A DNA stretch of 64,000 nucleotides from JACXVD01 sp020446665 (GCA_041396905.1 JAWKXQ010000003.1:141043-205042), one strand, 5' to 3'; counted from the stretch's first letter, positions 33,462-43,291 are shown. The notes: generated by a model from the letters alone, not told the origin. Made by a program: numbers and translations.

Positions 33462-35018
33462 TTAGTCAGCCTTCTTGGCGGGGGCCTTCTTGGCCGGTGC
33501 CTTCTTCGCTGCGGGCTTCTTTGCAGGAGCCTTCTTCGCGGCAGGCTTTTCCTCTGCAGCTTTCTTGGCCGGGGCTTTCTTGGCCGCGGGCTTTTCTTCC
33601 GCGTCAGCCTTTTTCGCCGGAGCCTTCTTGGCAGCTGCCTTCTTGGCCGGAGCCTTCTTCTTGGCAGCAGGCTTCTTCGCCTCTTCGCTTTCCTCTGCTT
33701 CGATCGCAGCCTGCAGTTCGTCACGCGTGACTTCGCGTTCGGTCACTTCAGCCTTGTCGAACAGGAAATCGACGACCTTGTCTTCATAGAGCGGTGCGCG
33801 CAGCTGAGCGGCAGCCATTGGCTCCTGCTGGACATACTGAATGAACCGCTCACGGTCTTCCGCACGATATTGCTGAGCCGCCTGCTGGATGAGCATGCTC
33901 ATTTCCTGCTGGGTGACTTCCACGCCGTTCTTCTGACCGATTTCGGACAGCAACAGGCCGAGGCGCACGCGGCGCACGGCGATATCGCGATAATCGTCCT
34001 TCTCGGCTTCGATTTCCTTCATCGCGGCTTCGGGATCTTCCTCGCGCGCAGCTTCCTGCTGCAGCTGAGCCCAGATCTGTTCGAATTCCGCATTCACCAT
34101 GCCTTCCGGCACGTCGAAATCATGGCCAGCAGCAAGCTGATCCAGCAGCGCGCGCTTCATCTGCGTGCGGGTCAGCCCGGCAGTTTCCTGCTCCAGCTGG
34201 CCGCGCAGCAGGCCCTTGAGCTGGTCCAGCCCTTCGAGACCGAGGTTCTTGGCGAAATCTTCGTCAACCTTGGTTTCGCTTTCCACCTTCACCTGCTTGA
34301 CGGTGATGTCGAAGGTCGCTTCCTTGCCCTTCAGCTCTTCCGCCGGATAATCTTCCGGGAAAGTGACCGAAATAACCTTCTCGTCGCCGGTCTTAACGCC
34401 CACCAGCTGTTCTTCAAAGCCGGGGATGAACTGGCCGGAACCGATCACCAGCGGCGCATCTTCGGCGCTGCCGCCTTCGAAAGCCTCGCCATCCAGCTTG
34501 CCGACGAAGTCGATGATGACCTGGTCGCCATCGGCAGCCTTCTTGGTCTTGGCGGCATCCTTGTAGCTCTTCTGGCCCGAAGCGATGTTCTGCAGCGCTT
34601 CGTCAACCTGTTCGTCCGTCACCGGCACAACCAGCTTTTCCAGCTTCAGCCCGTCAACTTCGGGGGCTTCCACTTCGGGCAGCACTTCCAGCTCGACGGT
34701 CAGTTCGGCATCCTTGCCCTGATCATAGCCTTCAGCCATTTCGATCTTCGGCTGCATGGCCGGGCGCAGTTGCTTGTCGCGCATCAGCGAATCGACCGAA
34801 TCGCGAATCGCATCATTCACGACCTGCGCGTGGAGCTGTTCCCCGTGCATCTTGCGCACGAGATTGGCAGGCACCTTGCCGGGGCGGAAACCGGGCATGC
34901 GCACTTGCGGCGCAACCTTTTTCACTTCCGCGTCGATCTTCGCTTCGATGTCAGAAGCCGGGATCGTCAGCTGGTAGCCGCGCTTGAGGCCTTCATTGGT
35001 GGTCTCTTTGATCTGCAT
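33462..35018 (-). CDS. tig: trigger factor with a long Lys/Ala/Pro tail
   Basis: The ribosome-bound chaperone and peptidyl-prolyl isomerase. The ribosome-binding signature GFRPGKVP is near residue 44, and the FKBP-like domain follows at about 160-240. At 518 residues it is about 80 longer than most. The extra part is a tail of repeating PAAKKAPAKK-type units with a few Glu, resembling histone H1-like tails and the end of topA in this window. Such a tail could bind RNA or DNA. The start is ATG 35018. Confidence 0.95.
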   Translation of the reverse strand: MQIKETTNEGLKRGYQLTIPASDIEAKIDAEVKKVAPQVRMPGFRPGKVPANLVRKMHGEQLHAQVVNDAIRDSVDSLMRDKQLRPAMQPKIEMAEGYDQGKDAELTVELEVLPEVEAPEVDGLKLEKLVVPVTDEQVDEALQNIASGQKSYKDAAKTKKAADGDQVIIDFVGKLDGEAFEGGSAEDAPLVIGSGQFIPGFEEQLVGVKTGDEKVISVTFPEDYPAEELKGKEATFDITVKQVKVESETKVDEDFAKNLGLEGLDQLKGLLRGQLEQETAGLTRTQMKRALLDQLAAGHDFDVPEGMVNAEFEQIWAQLQQEAAREEDPEAAMKEIEAEKDDYRDIAVRRVRLGLLLSEIGQKNGVEVTQQEMSMLIQQAAQQYRAEDRERFIQYVQQEPMAAAQLRAPLYEDKVVDFLFDKAEVTEREVTRDELQAAIEAEESEEAKKPAAKKKAPAKKAAAKKAPAKKADAEEKPAAKKAPAKKAAEEKPAAKKAPAKKPAAKKAPAKKAPAKKAD

Positions 35019-35081
35019 GGTGCGAACTAAAGCCTTTTCAAACTAATCTATACTGTCTGCGGAGCTTGGGATGGGCGGGAT

Positions 35082-35166
35082 TGGTGCGGGCGAAGGGACT
35101 CGAACCCCCACATCTTTCGATACTGGTACCTAAAACCAGCGCGTCTACCAATTCCGCCACGCCCGC
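35082..35166 (-). tRNA. tRNA-Leu (TAG)
   Basis: The minus strand gives GCGGGCGTGGCGGAATTGG, the anticodon arm CTGGT-TTTAGGT-ACCAG with anticodon TAG, a long class II variable arm, GGGTTCGAGTCCC and a CCA end encoded in the DNA. All arms pair well, in contrast to the tRNA-Lys at 5 kb. Confidence 0.95.
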
Positions 35167-35301
35167 AACCCGAACGAAAGCCGCGCGCAGGACAAAGCCC
35201 GCACGATCAAGCCAGCGCCCTTAGTAGGGCAGGCACAAAAGGGCAAGCGCGCGCTTGACTCATCTTGCCCGCAATTCATCACCGCATTAATGGCGAGCGC
35301 C

Positions 35302-35634
35302 ATGAGCGATAGTGACACCACACCCGAGACCGGCGCAGATGCCGCCCCCGCAACCCCTGTTTCCCAGTCGGGCGACCTGCCGCCGGATCGCATCGCGATC
35401 AATCCGCGCAGCGAATTTTTCGACGCAGAGAAACTGCAACGCGGCATTGGCATCCGGTTCAAGGGAACCGTGCGCACCAATATCGAGGAATATTGCATTT
35501 CCGAAGGCTGGGTGCGCGTGCAGGCAGGCAAAACCTTGGACCGCAAGGGCAATCCGCTGACCATCAAGCTGACCGGCCCGGTCGAAGCGTGGTACGAGGA
35601 TCTGGGCGAAAATCCGCCCGTGGCGAAGGCCTGA
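35302..35634 (+). CDS. DUF3297 family protein
   Basis: A 110-residue protein from ATG 35302 (MSDSDTT). The conserved DUF3297 core is clear: PPDRIAINPRSEFFDAEKLQRG, GIRFKGTVRTNIEEYC, SEGWVRVQAGK and GNPLTIKLTG. Cytoplasmic, function unknown. Stands alone after tRNA-Leu. Confidence 0.85.
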   Translation: MSDSDTTPETGADAAPATPVSQSGDLPPDRIAINPRSEFFDAEKLQRGIGIRFKGTVRTNIEEYCISEGWVRVQAGKTLDRKGNPLTIKLTGPVEAWYEDLGENPPVAKA

Positions 35635-35814
35635 TCTGGCAGGAAAGGGAATTCGAAGGGGCAGACCGCGACAATCTGAAATGGTTCTCGGCCGGCTCAG
35701 GGAGCGACCTGCCCCTTCTCCACTGGCCCATGGCCAGCTGTTCCTGTCTCGCGCATTAAGCAGTTGTAAAATCAACCCCTGCCCGAGATTTTCATCCTAA
35801 TGGTCGAGCGCCAT

Positions 35815-36561
35815 TTAGTTACGGCGGATAATATCTGCAACCACATCCCGCCTGGCTGATGCCACCTGATTGCGGGGCGCGCTGCGCGGGGCGGAGAAAC
35901 CGCCGGAAAATGCCTGCTGAAATGCGCGCGAGGGATTGGCCGAAACAGGCTGTGCGGCAGCTTGTGCAACTGGTCGTGCGACGGGCTGAACCTCGCGCCG
36001 GGCAATCACGGTGCCGCGCGCGTTGGAGAAATTGTCCTTCTGCCCCTTGGCGCGATCACCATAGATGAAGCCAGCCACCGGCCAGGGCGTCTTGCCCAGT
36101 GCCTGCAGCGGATCATACCATACGCGCACCTGGCTCCAGTCATTGGCAGGCGAAACGTCAATCGCCTTCACATCACGCTCGATCTGGCCGCGTCGGCCAT
36201 TGATCGGCGACCAGTTGGCATGGGTCAGCAGCACGGTGCGGGAATCAATCACCCGGCTGACCATGGCGACATGGCCCAATTGCATGTTGCGATGGGGCTG
36301 GAACGCCATCACTGCCCCCACGCGCGGCGTGTTGCCCCGCTGATAACGTCCTTCGGCCTGATCCCACCATGTATGGGCATCCCCGTATATACGGATACCC
36401 GATTGTTCACGGGCGAAGGGGACACATTGCAGATAGGGCGGCAATTCACTGCCGTCGCTGCGAGCGTCACGATAGGAGCCTCCAACCGCGCTTTCCGCGC
36501 CTGCAGCAGCAGGCACGCTCAAAGCGGCGGCAAGGATCAGACTGGTCAGCGGCAATTTCAT
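35815..36561 (-). CDS. exported CHAP-domain protein, probable peptidoglycan hydrolase
   Basis: A 248-residue protein with a signal peptide (LILAAALSVPAAAGAES). The CHAP/NlpC-like Cys is in YLQCVPFAREQSG near residue 46, the His in LGHVAMVSRV near 96, and the polar third residue in THANWSP. The C-terminal third is Ala/Arg-rich and disordered. It is likely to cut peptide bonds in the cell wall. Divergent from der. Confidence 0.87.
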   Translation of the reverse strand: MKLPLTSLILAAALSVPAAAGAESAVGGSYRDARSDGSELPPYLQCVPFAREQSGIRIYGDAHTWWDQAEGRYQRGNTPRVGAVMAFQPHRNMQLGHVAMVSRVIDSRTVLLTHANWSPINGRRGQIERDVKAIDVSPANDWSQVRVWYDPLQALGKTPWPVAGFIYGDRAKGQKDNFSNARGTVIARREVQPVARPVAQAAAQPVSANPSRAFQQAFSGGFSAPRSAPRNQVASARRDVVADIIRRN

Positions 36562-36698
36562 GCCGCCTCTCTGCCCCTTAGGCAGTTAGGATCACCCTGC
36601 CGGTCACGGTTAACCGGAAATAACCATGATTGCCGATTTTACGCTCCGTTACGCTCTGTGCTTGCCAAGCGGCGCGCAAAGGGCCACCTGCCCCGGAT

Positions 36699-38135
36699 AT
36701 GCTTCCGCAAGTCATCATTATTGGCCGCCCCAATGTCGGCAAATCCACCCTGTTCAACCGGCTGGTGGGCAAGAAGCTCGCGCTGGTGGACGATCAGCCG
36801 GGTGTCACGCGTGACCGCCGGATGGGCGATGCCGAACTGGCAGGCATGAAATTCACTGTCGTCGATACGGCAGGCTGGGAAGATGAAGACGCCGAATCGC
36901 TGCCGGGCCGGATGCGCGCCCAGACAGAGGTCAGCCTGGAAGGGGCCGATGCGGCGCTGTTCGTGATTGATGCCCGCGCCGGGATCACTCCGCTGGACGA
37001 GGAAATCGCCCGCTGGCTGCGCACTGTCGATGTGCCGGTGGTGCTTGTCGCCAACAAGGCGGAAGGCAAGGCGGGCGATGCCGGTATGTATGAAGCCTTC
37101 TCGCTCGGGCTGGGCACGCCGGTCGCCATCTCTGCCGAACATGGCGAAGGCGTGGCCGATCTGTTCGAAGGCCTATGGCCCGTAATCGGCCATTTCGAAG
37201 AAGCAGCGGAAGCGGCAGCAGAAGCCAAGGCCGCTGCGCGCGCTGCGCGGCTGGAAGCTGGCGAAGAGGATATCGAGGAGGACGAACCGCTCGGCCCGCT
37301 CAAGCTGGCGATTGTCGGGCGGCCCAATGCGGGCAAATCCACCCTGATCAACCGTCTGCTGGGTGAAAACCGCCTGCTGACCGGGCCGGAAGCCGGCATT
37401 ACCCGCGACTCGATTGCGGTAGACTGGCAATGGACCGACCCGCGCGGCGGTGAGCCGCTGGATATCCGCCTGATCGACACTGCCGGGATGCGCAAGAGAT
37501 CGCGCGTGACCGACAAGCTGGAAAAGCTTTCCGTCGCCGATGCCCGCCGCGCGGTCGATTTTGCCGAAGTCGTCGTGCTGCTGCTCGATGCGACCAAGGG
37601 GCTGGAGCATCAGGATCTGAAGATCGCCAGCCATGTGCTCGAGGAAGGCCGCGCGCTGATGATCGCGATCAACAAGTGGGATGTCGCAGGCACGGTGGGC
37701 ACCGATGATGCCTCCAGCCTGTTCAACGGCATTCGCGGCGCGCTGGATGAAGGGCTGGCACAGGTACGCGGCCTGCCGCTCTTCGCGGTCAGCGCCAAGA
37801 CCGGCAAAGGGCTGGACGACATGATCCGCGCCGCCTTCGTGCTGCGCGAAAGCTGGTCACGCCGCGTGCCCACCGCCGTGCTCAACCGCTGGTTCGACGA
37901 TGCACTGGAAGCCAACCCGCCGCCTGCGCCCAAGGGCAAGCGGATCAAGCTGCGCTATATCACGCAGGCCGGCACCCGCCCGCCGCGCTTCGTGGTGTTC
38001 GGTACAAGGCTGGACATGCTGCCCAAAAGCTATGAACGCTATCTGATCAACGGCATCCGCAAGTCACTGGGCTTTGACGCCGTGCCGGTGCGGGTCGTGC
38101 TGAAAAGCCCGAAGAACCCCTACGCGAAGAACTGA
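36699..38135 (+). CDS. der: ribosome biogenesis GTPase Der (EngA)
   Basis: A 478-residue protein with two GTPase domains in tandem. First: GRPNVGKST, DTAGWED, NKAEG. Second: GRPNAGKST, DTAGMRKRS, NKWDV. A C-terminal KH-like domain follows (GTRPPRFVVFGTRLDMLPKSYERYL). ATG 36699 is chosen because the G1 strand starts within a few residues. Needed for 50S subunit assembly. An acidic linker (EAGEEDIEEDEPLG) joins the two domains. Confidence 0.96.
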   Translation: MLPQVIIIGRPNVGKSTLFNRLVGKKLALVDDQPGVTRDRRMGDAELAGMKFTVVDTAGWEDEDAESLPGRMRAQTEVSLEGADAALFVIDARAGITPLDEEIARWLRTVDVPVVLVANKAEGKAGDAGMYEAFSLGLGTPVAISAEHGEGVADLFEGLWPVIGHFEEAAEAAAEAKAAARAARLEAGEEDIEEDEPLGPLKLAIVGRPNAGKSTLINRLLGENRLLTGPEAGITRDSIAVDWQWTDPRGGEPLDIRLIDTAGMRKRSRVTDKLEKLSVADARRAVDFAEVVVLLLDATKGLEHQDLKIASHVLEEGRALMIAINKWDVAGTVGTDDASSLFNGIRGALDEGLAQVRGLPLFAVSAKTGKGLDDMIRAAFVLRESWSRRVPTAVLNRWFDDALEANPPPAPKGKRIKLRYITQAGTRPPRFVVFGTRLDMLPKSYERYLINGIRKSLGFDAVPVRVVLKSPKNPYAKN

Positions 38136-38142
38136 CGCTTCT

Positions 38143-39063
38143 TCAGGCCATCGCCCGGCGGCGGCGCATCACCAACAGCGCCAACACAGCAGCGAAAATG
38201 GCGATGAAGGGTGGTTCGGGCACCTGGGTTGCCGGAGAATAGACCGGCAGATTCCAGTCGCCTGTAACGGATATCCCGCGATCAAGGCTAAGTTCTGGAA
38301 ACAGAAAGGCGCTTGTACTGAAATAACCCCCCGATCCCACAGGAACCCCACTGTCAAAATTGAAGATGCCGGTTGGAAAGAGGCCGGAATATGGAGATTC
38401 TACGGAACCGTTCCAGGATAGCGTATTTGGTGTTCCGAAGGTTTCCATGAATGAGGAGAGTCTCAACTCTCCGGTAGCTGAATCATAAGCTAGCAGCGGA
38501 AAATCAATTGAGCCGATCCCAAAACGAAAGTTTCCGTCATTATCATATGCTGGAGCAACCTGATACGCCCCTGTACTATCGAAACCGGGTGCTATTTCAT
38601 ACCCACCAGTATTGGCATTGTAGAGGATGAAGAGATTGCTATCCGTTCCGTACTGGCCAACGTCGGCGATGCCGCCATTGCCGGTGAAATTCACGAATGA
38701 TGCAGTGCCGGGATAATCGGTGAGCTGGCTGGGCCGAGGACCAATCCGAAAGGCATAAATCCCATCGGCAGAGGGAGGCACAACTCCGGCTTCGATGGAT
38801 TCAGCGGTAGGAACAATGGCATCGAAGCCGATCGTGATTCTGTCACCGGTATCAAAAGGGAAATCAGGGACCGGGCCGGTGTAATACATGCCGTTACCGT
38901 CCGCATCGCGCACCACGATCTGATCGGTGATGGAACTGGTCACATGGCCGCTATATTCGACATGGACGATCTGATAGCCATCCGGAATGGCTGTCTGCGC
39001 CTGAGCGGTTGCGCTCCCTGCCAGGACGATCCCGCCAATCACTGCTGCAATTTTGCGCCACAT
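38143..39063 (-). CDS. PEP-CTERM-anchored exported protein
   Basis: A 306-residue protein with a signal peptide (IAAVIGGIVLAGSATAQAQ) and, at the end, VPEPPFIAIFAAVLALLVMR followed by Arg residues. That is the PEP-CTERM sorting signal read by exosortase. The body is rich in Gly, Asn, Asp and Ser with few charged basic residues and no family I recognise. Such proteins go to the surface or matrix. No exosortase is in the window. GC is visibly lower than in the neighbouring genes, which hints at recent gain. Confidence 0.8.
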   Translation of the reverse strand: MWRKIAAVIGGIVLAGSATAQAQTAIPDGYQIVHVEYSGHVTSSITDQIVVRDADGNGMYYTGPVPDFPFDTGDRITIGFDAIVPTAESIEAGVVPPSADGIYAFRIGPRPSQLTDYPGTASFVNFTGNGGIADVGQYGTDSNLFILYNANTGGYEIAPGFDSTGAYQVAPAYDNDGNFRFGIGSIDFPLLAYDSATGELRLSSFMETFGTPNTLSWNGSVESPYSGLFPTGIFNFDSGVPVGSGGYFSTSAFLFPELSLDRGISVTGDWNLPVYSPATQVPEPPFIAIFAAVLALLVMRRRRAMA

Positions 39064-39189
39064 ATCTCTCTGCCCCGAGATTAATTCTTTAGTTTGAGCG
39101 GCTTGGATCAAACTTCCCGAATCCAGAATTGGCGCCAGAAATCGTCGCTCGGCAAGCTTTGCGGGAAGAGCTGTGCCGGGATGGAACAC

Positions 39190-39227
39190 CTCCTCCCCGT
39201 TCGGCAATTTGCGTGAACGGGGAGGAG
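39190..39227 (-). terminator. hairpin downstream of the copper-type TonB receptor
   Basis: CTCCTCCCCGTTC and GAACGGGGAGGAG pair exactly with a 12-base loop. It lies 11 bases past the receptor stop. There is no T tract, so it may also be a solo member of the palindromic repeat family. Confidence 0.55.
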
Positions 39228-39237
39228 ACAGGGATAT

Positions 39238-41337
39238 TCAATATTTCACGCGCACCCGCACGAAGCCGCTGCGGCCGGTGCCGGGCATGCGGCTGCCGAG
39301 CGGCACATCGCTGCCCATCACGCGGTTATAGCCGGCGAGGTGCTCTTCGTAATATTTGTCGAACAGATTCTCGACCCCGGCATCCAGCCGCACGCCGTCC
39401 ATCACGTCCAGCCCGGCATAGAGATTGGCAAGGACATAGCCGCCAGACGGCGCTTCGCCGTTGCTGGCAGAGACTTTGCCCTGTTTCGCCACGCCCTGCC
39501 CTTCTGCGGTAACAGACCAGCCCTGCCCTTCGTAAGTCAGGCCCAAACGGATATTGGGCGGCGCAATGCGATAGAGATTATCGGCAATGTCGCGCCGTTT
39601 CCCGCGTGTGTAGCTGGCCACGCCATCCATGCGCAGCGGCCCCATCAGCTTCGCGCCAAAGTCCATATCGACACCGTAGAGTTCGGCATCGACATTGGCC
39701 CAGATCAGCGGGGTGGGATCGCCATTCATCGCGGCGACCATTTCCACGGTCGTATTGACCACGCCCGGCGTGGAATCGAAGGGCACGCCCTGCACGAAAT
39801 CATCCACCCGGCGATAGAACACGGTCGGGCGGGCATAGAAGCTGTCGGTTTCGACATCGACCCCCGCTTCGAACACCCACATCTTTTCGATCTTCAGATT
39901 GGGATTGCCGACATAGATATTGCCATCGGCCAGCCCGGCGCTTGCTTCGGTGGGCAGCCAGCTGAAGCGTTCCAGCGGGCTCGGCGCGCGGGTCTTGCGG
40001 GCGATGGTCAGGCGCGGCCGCACCGCGCCAAGATCTGCCCACAGCCGCGCGGTCAGATCATAGCTGCTATCCGACCAGTCGCGGTCGGACGCGGCGAAGG
40101 CAGTGGCCAGCATCCGCGGCCCCATCGGCACTGCGCTGCCCAGTTCCGGCGCAGCGGCACGAATGCCGTGCTGGTCCACCCGCGCGCCCAGTTCCGCCTC
40201 CACCGGGCCCAGCGCGCCGCGCCATTGCAGGAAAGCACCATAACGGTCACTGGCAACGCGGTTGAGCGAAGTCAGGAAGAAACTGGCATTGGTTGGATCG
40301 GTAATCCGAACCTGCTTGCTACCCAGCTCCAGATCGCCGCCCAGCGTCAGCGTGCCCATGCCGCTTTCCAGGCTGAGCGCGATATCCGCCGTGGTCGTAT
40401 CCGCTTCTGCAAAGGTGGCCCGCAGATTGGCTGGCGCAGGGCGCAGCGTATTATTGTCCATCAAATGCCGGATCGCGACATGGCCGAGATGGCTTTCCAG
40501 CGTGAGCCTGTCGCTCAGATCCAGCTTCGCGCCCAGCCGCAGGAAATCGCCGTTGAAATAGATGATATCCATGGCGAAAGGCGGGTTGCCGGTCGGGCCG
40601 GTTTCCTGACGGCGATATTCCACGCTCAACTCGCCCGGCCCGGTTCGGAAGCCCGCATGCGCGCCCAGGGTCAGCCGTTCGAAGCTGGTCGATCCGGCAC
40701 GGCCACCGGGGAAGCGGTAGTCATTGCCCTCTTCCCATGCCGCCATCGCGCCAAACCGCCATGTGTCGCTGGCAATCCCGGCGATGCCGCCCATGGCATA
40801 GCTGTCATCGACCGAACGGTAGAGCGCGCCCATATCGGCGGTCGGCGTGGCAGTGGCGCTGCTGGCAAAGCCCACCTGCTTGAGCACGGCGTTGATACCG
40901 CCCGCTTCGCCCGGCCCCTTGCTGACCGGGCTGACGCCGCGATCCAGTTCGATATGATCGACCAGCACCATCGGCGCATAATGCAGCGGCGGGTCCATCC
41001 AGTTAGGGCCGCCCGACCCGAAACGCTGGCCGTTCACGCGCACCAGCACACGGTCGCCAAAGCTGCCGCGATATTGCACCTGCCCCGACAGCGCGCCATT
41101 GTCGATCAGCGCCGCCCCCGGTGAACGCGCCACCAGACCGGCCGCATCGGGCGCGACAATGGGTTGTTCCTGCGGGTCGATATCGTCCACCGTCACCCGC
41201 TCGGGGGTGCCAGTCACGACAATGATATCGGTCAGCGGATCGCCTGCGCCCTCTTCAGCGGCGGCAGGAGAAGCAAGGAGCGCAACAGAGAGCGCAGCGA
41301 GCGAGGCCGCACGGGCCACGGAAATACGATAAGACAT
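39238..41337 (-). CDS. TonB-dependent copper receptor-like outer membrane protein
   Basis: A 699-residue protein with a signal peptide ending ASPAAA. The plug domain contains DNGALSGQVQYRGSFGDRVLV and GGPNWMDPPLHYAPM; the latter block is typical of the NosA/OprC copper receptors. The barrel ends SGFVRVRVKY with a terminal aromatic residue. The DUF2946 gene just upstream on the same strand supports a metal role, because DUF2946 proteins usually accompany copper genes. I infer copper uptake. Confidence 0.85.
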   Translation of the reverse strand: MSYRISVARAASLAALSVALLASPAAAEEGAGDPLTDIIVVTGTPERVTVDDIDPQEQPIVAPDAAGLVARSPGAALIDNGALSGQVQYRGSFGDRVLVRVNGQRFGSGGPNWMDPPLHYAPMVLVDHIELDRGVSPVSKGPGEAGGINAVLKQVGFASSATATPTADMGALYRSVDDSYAMGGIAGIASDTWRFGAMAAWEEGNDYRFPGGRAGSTSFERLTLGAHAGFRTGPGELSVEYRRQETGPTGNPPFAMDIIYFNGDFLRLGAKLDLSDRLTLESHLGHVAIRHLMDNNTLRPAPANLRATFAEADTTTADIALSLESGMGTLTLGGDLELGSKQVRITDPTNASFFLTSLNRVASDRYGAFLQWRGALGPVEAELGARVDQHGIRAAAPELGSAVPMGPRMLATAFAASDRDWSDSSYDLTARLWADLGAVRPRLTIARKTRAPSPLERFSWLPTEASAGLADGNIYVGNPNLKIEKMWVFEAGVDVETDSFYARPTVFYRRVDDFVQGVPFDSTPGVVNTTVEMVAAMNGDPTPLIWANVDAELYGVDMDFGAKLMGPLRMDGVASYTRGKRRDIADNLYRIAPPNIRLGLTYEGQGWSVTAEGQGVAKQGKVSASNGEAPSGGYVLANLYAGLDVMDGVRLDAGVENLFDKYYEEHLAGYNRVMGSDVPLGSRMPGTGRSGFVRVRVKY

Positions 41338-41420
41338 GGATTGTAAAACTCGTCTGACAGAGGCGCAGTGGCGCGCCACAGGAATACAGGCCGCGCTTGC
41401 CGCGCAGCCGCTTGGGTTTG

Positions 41421-41822
41421 TCAGGCGAGGGAGGGAGGGCCGGTGGCAGGCGGCGGCGGGGCGGCCAGCCCCTGACCCGGCGCGAGATCGCGCAGCGATG
41501 CAGGCGGCACATCCTGCGGCATGGCCTGCGGCTGCGGCAGGTCAGGCATGTCCGCCGTGGCGAGCGAGAGGGCGGTGGCGGTGAAGGCGCAATGTTTGCC
41601 ATCATTGCCATCATCATCCGCCGGTTCGCCGCGATGGAGCGTGCCATCCTCGTCAATCCAGGCGGCCACCTTGCCATAGCCGGTACACAGTGTAACGCGC
41701 ATCACGCCATCCGCGCCCGTGTCAGGCATCCAGCCAGCCGGAATCGCCACGCGCAGCAGCAAGGCCGCGCCGATCAGCAGCGTTGCAAAGGCTGAGAACA
41801 GGGATGTTTGGCGTGCCCGCAT
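41421..41822 (-). CDS. DUF2946 family protein
   Basis: A 133-residue protein from ATG 41822 (AAGGGGCATCGCC before it). An N-terminal membrane segment (FSAFATLLIGAALLLRVAIPAGWMP) is followed by VTLCTGYG and the HCAF motif near the middle, the Cys/His pattern of DUF2946. The tail is Pro/Ala-rich. First gene of a likely two-gene copper operon with the receptor 83 bases downstream. Confidence 0.82.
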   Translation of the reverse strand: MRARQTSLFSAFATLLIGAALLLRVAIPAGWMPDTGADGVMRVTLCTGYGKVAAWIDEDGTLHRGEPADDDGNDGKHCAFTATALSLATADMPDLPQPQAMPQDVPPASLRDLAPGQGLAAPPPPATGPPSLA

Positions 41823-41901
41823 GGCGATGCCCCTTAGCGACAAAATCACGTAAGGCAATTGGCCTGCGTCAAAATATCAATGTCGCCTTAGGGTCCTGGC
41901 T

Positions 41902-43191
41902 CTAGCGCCGCAGCGGAAACAGCTTCCCATAGGTCAGGCAGCGCCACAGCCATTCGAGCGGGCCATAGCGGAACCGGTCGAGCCATGGTTTGGACCATGC
42001 CAGCATCACCACACAGGCACCCAGCACAACGAGGTAGAGCCCGCCACGGGTCAGTTCGCCATAGAGGCCCAGCGCCCAGCCCTGAAACACGAGCTGCATC
42101 AGGATCGAAGTGCCGATATAGTTGGAAAAGGCCATGCGGCCTGTCGCCACCACCCGTTCGCCCAGCCAGCCGGTTGCCGCAGGTGCCCAGAGCGCAAGCA
42201 GCATGGCCAGACCCAGTGTCATCAGCAATTGCGGCAGCGGGGTCAGCCCGACAAAGGCCGCCTGCACGCCGAAGAAGGGGAAACCAATGCTCTTGGCCCA
42301 CAGGCCGATAGCCAGCGAGATAATCGCCCCCACCACCAGCAGGACCCAGCCACGGCGGCGCTGAGTGGCGGCATCCATCATGGTCCCGTCAAACAGGCCC
42401 ATGCGATACAGCGCCATCCCGATCAGCATCAGCGGCACTGTTTCCAGAAACAGGACGATCAGATTGTTGAACGGGTCCAGCGCGTGTTTCTCAAAGCCGT
42501 GGCCCAGCCAGGCGAACAGGTTGCCGTTTTGCGCCAATGTCAGTTCCACGGCGTCGTCGGCAAGCTGCTTGGCCTTGCCATCCTGCATTTGCTGCAGCAC
42601 CTCGGCCAGAGCAGGTGCCGAGCCAAAGCTTGTTTCGGCGATCAGATAGGATGGGATCATCATCGCCGCGAACAGGATCGTGCCGGCAAGATACCACAGC
42701 CCCCCGATCAGCATTTGCTCGCGCGCCTTGAGATGGGTGAACAGCAGCGCGAGCAAACCTGCCGCCGCATAAAGCATCAGGATATCGCCGCGCCAGATCA
42801 GGAAGTAATGCACCGCCCCGAACAGGAACAGCCAGCCCAGCCGCCGCGCCTGCAGCCAGTTGCTCGCCCCTTTGGCCCATGCTTTTTCGAGGAACAGCAT
42901 CATCCCGGCGCCAAACAGGATCGTGAACAAGCCGCGCATCTTGTGATCGATCAGCACGAATTGTGCGATCCACATCCACTCTTCCACCTGACCATGCGGG
43001 GTCACAAAGCCACCGGGGTACATATAGGCTGACCAGGGCTGACCAAAGGCGATGATATTGGCGGCGAGGATACCCATCACCGCAATGCCACGGATAAAAT
43101 CGAGGCTGACCAGCCGCTGCTGCCCAACCGGCGCAACCGCTTGCGGCTCGTCCGGTGTTGCTTCCACCGTCGGACTTGCAGCTTGGCTCAT
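41902..43191 (-). CDS. DUF418 family membrane protein
   Basis: A 429-residue protein with about ten hydrophobic segments. It starts with RLVSLDFIRGIAVMGILAAN, the usual DUF418 beginning (LDxLRGxAxLGI), and the C-terminal block FSNYIGTSILMQLVFQGWALG and GPLEWLWRCLTYGKLFPLR is the family hallmark. Related to acyltransferase-like membrane proteins; the function is not established. Confidence 0.9.
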   Translation of the reverse strand: MSQAASPTVEATPDEPQAVAPVGQQRLVSLDFIRGIAVMGILAANIIAFGQPWSAYMYPGGFVTPHGQVEEWMWIAQFVLIDHKMRGLFTILFGAGMMLFLEKAWAKGASNWLQARRLGWLFLFGAVHYFLIWRGDILMLYAAAGLLALLFTHLKAREQMLIGGLWYLAGTILFAAMMIPSYLIAETSFGSAPALAEVLQQMQDGKAKQLADDAVELTLAQNGNLFAWLGHGFEKHALDPFNNLIVLFLETVPLMLIGMALYRMGLFDGTMMDAATQRRRGWVLLVVGAIISLAIGLWAKSIGFPFFGVQAAFVGLTPLPQLLMTLGLAMLLALWAPAATGWLGERVVATGRMAFSNYIGTSILMQLVFQGWALGLYGELTRGGLYLVVLGACVVMLAWSKPWLDRFRYGPLEWLWRCLTYGKLFPLRR

Positions 43192-43291
43192 CTTATCATC
43201 CCCCCAATTTAATGCGGGGAAACTATCAGCTTGGTAAAACTATGAAAGTGCGCTGGTCGATTGAAATCGGCTTTTTGCCGTGAATCAGCCT

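Noticed and set aside
33475..33789. Ala/Phe/Leu-rich plus-strand frame resembling a membrane protein
   Set aside because: It is the complement of the Lys/Ala repeat tail of trigger factor; GCCTTCTT repeats create the false hydrophobic pattern. The same applies to 3749-4000.
39340..41124. 594-codon plus-strand open frame
   Set aside because: Shadow of the TonB receptor; no start context or recognisable domain.
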